Made by a program: the position numbers and the translations under genes
Shown: positions 58,523 to 64,000 of the stretch, one piece after another
How the letters are laid out: each line of letters starts with the position of its first letter
How positions within the stretch are numbered: position 1 is the stretch's first letter
The notes under the pieces: generated by a model
What the model saw: only the letters and a program-made list of their open reading frames with translations
What the model was told of the DNA's origin: nothing
Database searches by the model: none
Origin: Austropuccinia psidii
Taxonomy: Eukaryota; Basidiomycota; Pucciniomycetes; Pucciniales; Sphaerophragmiaceae
Direction: 5' to 3'
NCBI GenBank assembly: GCA_023105745.1
Contig: JALGQZ010000003.1
Location: forward strand, 41,617,185 to 41,681,184
Length of the DNA stretch: 64,000 nt

Positions 58523-60380
58523 GTGAGCCTTGAGGTATATTTTAAATACCCAAATAGGCCACAATTATCTTAAAAAGAAATTTTGAATTATACATAACTC
58601 ATAAATCATGCATATATTCAAAATTCATCATTTTTGATTTCAGAAAAGATAAATAACCTTTTATTGAGTAAGTAAATCCATAGATTTAAGGCCAGATTTG
58701 GATTCTACACAAAAATTCAACCAGGGTAGCTCCATAGAGGGAATAAGCTCAAATTAAGTCTTTGAGGTGGTAATATGGAAAATACTTGAATACCACATCA
58801 TCAATACCACATAAAAGATCTGTGAAAAGTTTTGTTTTTCTTAATTTCACACCAAAATCATGGGAATGTGAGAAATTTCATGTTACATATACACTAAGAT
58901 TAGTGTTATGCATGCTTTGGGCACTTAATATCATGGTATTCTTACATGGACTTTTGGTACACCCATAGTGGATATGTCACTTGAAGCTTAATTTTCTATT
59001 TTGACGTGAAAAATAGGCAAGGGGGACAAAAGACATCACAGAGAGCCAGGGTACCCAACTTCTGAGGCCTCAGACGCATTTACAGCTCCAAAGCTTGGAT
59101 CCATGGCTGATCTTGGCCTAATTGGTAAACTAAAACCTTTTGGGAACTTGGTTACCATGTTACAACTACAGTAAATCTTAAGAAAAGAGCAAATAACCTG
59201 CTATTTTGACGTGCCAAGGAGGTAAAGAACTACTTAGACTCCTTTTTTCCATGGATAAACCCCAAAAGTGTAATTAAAGCCATTTTTGGACTTGTATCCC
59301 TTGATTTACCTCATAGCAACCAGTAAAACAATGATATTTGCAATTCTATGTTGAAATGAGGTAAGAACTTCAAAAATTCATTAAAAATACAATTCCTAAT
59401 GAGCCTCTGAAACTTTCAGTACTAATGGAGAACTGTATTATCTATGGTAAAACCAAAAATAATCATGGTTTACTAGTAAAATTCAAAGTTTGACTTACCA
59501 TCCATTTTGGGGTATTCTACATGAAACACTGAATCTTCAAAAATTCACAGTAATTACAACCTGTGATAAAATTGCCAATAACATTGATAACTTTGAGAAA
59601 TCAATGATTATTTTAGAATAAAAGAAGATTTACAGATGTTACTCCTTTTATTCTTAACCATATTGGGGTTGGTAGTCACATAAAAGAATTAATTAAGTAA
59701 TTATGATAATCTTACGTGACAACAGATGATGCAATCAATAATCCAAAAGGGTTTATTGTCTTCTGACTCACTGGTTTTTCAGTTTGCTCCATGGCACACC
59801 TCTGTGAGCCTTTGTTGACTTAAAAGAGGCCTCCTCTTGCTGTTTTTTCCACATAATCATCATCTTAGTATCATTTATATCATTGTTACCAACGAGTGAG
59901 TATGAGTTAAAGCTATTCTCAAGTGTTTTAATTCTTTCAGAATCAGTCAGAAAGACGTGAAATCATAGAATCCAACTATATATTGCTGTAATACTCTTAT
60001 AAATTCATTTTGATCCTTTAAATCCACAATTCTACGTCAAATATCTCTATCTTATATTTCAATAAGTTCTTTGGAATATTAATGAGTGATTTATCTTTAA
60101 TTCTTATAAGTATTCTTGCAAAAGATAATTATATATTAAGATAATCTTATTATTTTAATAGAAAGAAGCTTTATTATTAAAATCTTGTTGTAATTGATTC
60201 TTGTAGACAATTACTTTCTCACTGTTAAAATCACTAGTAGTGCTTAACATTTGAAAGAAATAATTCTTTAATTATTTAATTGTGGTTATAATAACACTTT
60301 GTTATTATATTTCATAAGAATGGTCATAGTACTGTTGATTAATAGTAATATTATCATAAGTTTCATAGACACATCTTACA
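58523..60380 (+). repeat. 3' LTR of element D (about 1858 bp)
   Basis: It starts TGTGAGCCTTGAGG, much like the minus-strand start of the element E LTR, and ends CACATCTTACA like the element E end CACACCTTACA. Its body has diverged strongly from the element E LTR. No gene is visible inside. Confidence 0.75.
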
Positions 60381-62335
60381 AAAAAACATGATGCTTTTAA
60401 CAAATGAATGGAGGAAAAACAACACTCCTACACATGAGAAAGTGCCAAAGCCAGCCCCAGTAGCCAGCAGCAGCAATTACAATGTGAAAAAGCAGCCACA
60501 AGGTCATAAAAAGGGAAAAGCCAAGGCACCAGCCACAAAGCCTTACAGCCAGGGCTACAGAATCCCAAAGATTTTGCAGGATTCCATGGAAAATATATCT
60601 CAGATGGCCAGAACAATGATGGAATCGCAGAAAAAGGAGGAAGCAGATTAAAATATCAGAAATCATTTCTGATATTCCGGATGGCATTCCAAACTTGTAT
60701 ATAGCTATAACTGATGTGAAAAGTCATATTTCTGATAAAAATTCATCAATTTGTAACAATCTTATGATAAATAACTTCAGTCTGAGGGAAAGAAATGAGA
60801 CACTTATGTGTTTTGAAAAAGTGTTGAGAACAATTAAAACTTCCAATCATGACGATTAATTTGCAAATAAGTTAAATCAACAATCTGCTATTATCAAAGA
60901 ATTGAAAGACAAATATTCTAAATTCAATATTGATGACATAATTGAAAAAAGAATGAAACAAGCCATAAATATTATCAAAGAAGATAATAAGAAAGTCCTT
61001 GATGAAATTTCAAATTACTTTACTGAAGTAAAGACATATACAATTGCCTTGAGAAAGTGTTTTGACACCTCACAATAGGGAGTATCAAAATTAACAATTA
61101 AATTGAATCAAGTCACTTCTGATAATACTAGGCAGACCAAATTGTGGAAAGAATTAACACATGAGGAAGATATGTATAAAATTGAAGTGATAGAATTTAA
61201 TACACAGCTTCCAACATGAGTTCAGAAATTCTCAAAGGTGTAGAGACTGTAAAATGAATGATATCAAACAATTACTGCATACCTTACTTAGAATTTGTAC
61301 ACCTCTGAGTCAAAATGAGGGTATAAGAATTCCCAATCCACAAGTATTGGATGTTGAAAATTCACAGTTAAAAAATGAATTTTCCACTTCTTTTCATGAG
61401 ATTAAACCATCAATGGGCCAATAACTCCTGAAAGAAGTACCAAACCTTAAACAATGGCCTCACTTCACTTGTGAAGGAGAATATGAGTATATGGAATTCA
61501 TCAGAGGGATAGAAATGATTAAAGAATATTTTGAAATACCTGACATATTGGTAACATCAAGATTTAACACCTTTTTTACCAGATCAGCCCACAGATGGTA
61601 TATAAAATTAAGACAGGCACATGGACACCAAAGTTGGACTTGGTGGAGAACCCAAATTATCAAAAAAGGGGCCAATGATGCTTGGAAATTTAAGGTTGAA
61701 ACAGCTCTTGAACCAGCTAAATTTAATGCCTACACAGACAAAGATTTACCACGTTTTTGCCAAAAGAAAGATAGATTAACAGACTTATAAACTGACATGT
61801 CAGAATTTATGATTCACAGAGAAATTCTAAGACAATGTGGAGGTAACTTAGAGAATGCTGTCAAAATCAGGACTACTGAACAATCTTCAGAAGAAGATAT
61901 GTTTAATATATTGAAAGAAATCACTATCAGAACCAGAATTGGTTCTAATAGGTTGAATCCCAAAACAAGATTTAATACACATTGGAAAGATTCTGTGGAC
62001 AAAACTCACAAAGAAAATTCTAATAATATTAAGTAGAAATCTAAAGATGTAATGAGAAAGTGCCATATTTGCCAAAGCAACACACATTTAGCTAATACAT
62101 GTCCCAAGAATGGGAACATCAATGAAATTGACATTGAAATGGAACCTGATGTTGAAAAGGATGAGTTACATGAAGATAATTCAGATGACGATGAATCAAT
62201 ATTTGCTGAATCTTCAAAAGATATAAAAAATATCAATTCCACTTTTGATACCATGAAGTTTTATTCCAACTTGTTACAATGAAGCAATGGTCAACTTGAT
62301 TTATCAAAAATTCAAGATGCACAACTAATGAAAAC
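60381..62335 (+). pseudogene. Element F gag (broken)
   Basis: It reads through KKHDAFNK, then KPYSQGYRIPKI in one frame and NNDGIAEKGGS in another, the helical region VKSHISDKNSSICNN, and EFIRGIEMIKEYFEIP with RSAHRWYIKLRQAHGHQSW. The zinc knuckle CHICQSNTHLANTC is intact at about 62062-62103. Stops occur at about 60408, 60650, 61077, 61788 and 62036. Confidence 0.8.
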
Positions 62336-64000
62336 CAAAACAAACAGGGGAAAAGGTTATACTGCTGGTAACTCCTGTATAAAAGAAGTGGTAATGGATA
62401 ACAAATCCATCAAGCTTTTACTTGACCCAGGAGCCTTTGCCTCTTGTGTTGGCAAATCTTAATACTTGTTTACCAAATTTTGAAGCTCAATTGTTTCCAA
62501 TTGATGGCATAAAACTTAGTAGTGCAAGTAGTCCAATGAAAGCATTGGGCATATTTGAGGCTATTGTCATATTTCAACACATAAGTGGAAATCTAAGGAT
62601 AACTGTTGAATTTTTGTTATGAAAGATTTCTATAGTACCCATTTTATATTGGGAAATGACTACTTGATCATGTATGGCATAGACTTACATAACAAAAAAG
62701 ACAGATAATTTACTATTGAGGAATATCAAGGTCAAAAACTTGCATTTTTACCATTTGAAAGGAAAATTATATCAAAAAAAGTATCCCCAGCAACTTAAGG
62801 TTAGAAAAGTTCAAGTCTGAACAGTTAAATGAAGCTGAAATCAGTCTTAATTTCACTGATTAACAAGAAAGTGAACTTTCTGCCCTTTTATATGACCACA
62901 AAGAAGCCTTTGCATCAAATAAGGGGCCCCTGTGAGCAATTTTTGGTCATGAGGTTGACAATATTCTTAATATTGAAAGAACTTACCCACCAATCTTGAG
63001 AAGACCTGAAGATCCAGCAAGTCCTAAATCAAGAGAAGCTCTAGAAATCCATATCAAAGAGCTTCTATACCTTGGGGTAATAAGAAAGGTTTGCCACAAT
63101 GAGGAGGTAGAAATAATGACACCACTCATAGTGGCATGGCATAATGGAAAATCTAGAATGGTTGGAGACTTTAGAGCTCTGAATACCTACACTGTTCTAC
63201 ACTGGTACCCAACACCTAAAATCCAAATTTTCCTTAGCCAAATATCCCAAGCAGTGTATACAAGCACCATGCATTCCCTTCAAGAATTTCATCAAAATGT
63301 GGTGACACCAGGGAGGGGAAAGGAAATACTTGAGAGTTATTTTCCATTGTTGAGTGTATGAATTCTCAAGGATGCCTTTTGGTATCAAGAATGAACCTTC
63401 ACATTTCCAAGGAATGATGGATAAAGTATTCCCTGAAGAGCTTTCCCAAGGATACTCAGACCTGGGAAGAACCTATATACAGATTATCCAGAGTTTAAAA
63501 CAAAATACAATCTTTAAACATGAAATTTCTTGAAAAAATGTCATTTTGGATTTGAAGAACTCAAAGCACTGGGACATGTAGTATCTGGTTTATACCTTGG
63601 AATTGACAAAAACAAAGTTGCAACAGTGCTGCTGAAACCTATGCCTCAGGACAAAAATGAAATCCAGTCATTTTTGGTGTTTTCAAAATATGAAAGGCAA
63701 AACATTAAATATTTTCAATCCATAGCAAGACCTCTTTATAAATGATGTGACAAAGACACAGCATTTGAAATGACTGTTGACAGAGTCAAAGCCTTTGAAT
63801 CTTTAATACAGGCCCTGACCACTGCTCCACTCTTATTAATTCCAGACTTCAAGCTGCCACTTAACCTTTATATTTATGTGTCAGGAGATTGACTAGGTGC
63901 TGCACTTCATCAAGTCCAGATTATAAATGATAAACCTGTGGAAGGACCCATATGTTTCATATCCAGGCAAAAAAACCCAACTGAAGCTAGATATGGGGAA
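62336..64000 (+). pseudogene. Element F protease and reverse transcriptase (broken, incomplete)
   Basis: The protease reads [16 protein letters not shown] (Asp kept, Pro-Gly as in E) and breaks at TAA 62460. The reverse transcriptase includes [40 protein letters not shown] and a deleted YIDD region near 63440-63470, where the sequence jumps from the FPEELSQGY-like block to TWEE-like text. RNase H starts at about 63850 with LYIYVSGD, where IDASGD is expected. The frame runs off at 64000. Confidence 0.8.

Larger units (their letters stand above)
56323..60380 (+). mobile_element. Element D, right portion (RNase H, integrase, 3' LTR)
   Basis: It resumes element D after element E. The end of pol is followed by the polypurine tract GGTGGGAGGGAA and an LTR that runs to the element F gag sequence at 60381. 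Confidence 0.88.
60381..64000 (+). mobile_element. Element F: decayed Ty3/Gypsy element, plus strand, runs off the window
   Basis: It starts inside gag (AAACATGATGCTTTT, matching element E gag in reverse) right after the element D LTR, so D inserted into F. Gag and pol to the start of RNase H are present, with many stops and shifts. It is among the oldest copies in the window. Confidence 0.88.

Overview
The window is transposon-only DNA from a fungus, most likely a rust (Pucciniales). The clues are short GT-AG introns of about 55-85 nt, stacked Ty3/Gypsy elements with chromodomain-like integrase tails, and a gag and cargo-protein style that I remember from Austropuccinia psidii. That memory is unchecked. 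I see no host gene, tRNA, rRNA or CRISPR array.

Layout. 1-5334: element A, a degraded Ty3/Gypsy pol (+) followed by its 3' LTR. 5051-5956: a tandem duplication across the A/B junction. 5935-8067 and 28971-35717: element B, a Ty3/Gypsy element on the minus strand, split by a 20,903-bp DNA transposon at 8068-28970. 35718-44279: element C, same family as B but on the plus strand and head-to-head with it, sharing a fused, truncated LTR pair. 44280-46270 and 56323-60380: element D (+), split by element E. 46271-56322: element E, a complete LTR-to-LTR Ty3/Gypsy element on the minus strand with a 5-bp target duplication. 60381-64000: element F (+), decayed, running off the window.

The most interesting object is the insert in B. 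It has 46-bp terminal inverted repeats starting CACC (43 of 46 matching), a 3-bp target duplication (CAT) and ACGTCA-type subterminal repeats. It encodes a Tnp2/Plavaka-type (CACTA superfamily) transposase. Five more spliced genes lie between the same ends: a Tet-like 2OG-Fe(II) dioxygenase (TET/JBP family), a SNF2/Rad5-like ATPase, a Cys-rich zinc-cluster-like protein, and two proteins I cannot assign. All gene models except the dioxygenase's first intron join in frame through ordinary short introns. A TET/JBP oxygenase and a SNF2 ATPase carried as separate genes by one transposon recall kinetoplastid JBP2, where both domains sit in one protein. A DNA-base-modifying function in the element's life cycle is inference. 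Non-coding parts of the element hold three minisatellites (84-, 40- and 30-bp periods), a family of GTAC...GGCATGCC...GTAC palindromes near gene ends, and a 3-kb gene-free block rich in TGAGC/GCTCA.

Insertion order readable from interruptions: F was hit by D; D was hit by E and by C; B was hit by the giant transposon. E has near-identical LTRs and a long open pol frame but carries several disabling changes.
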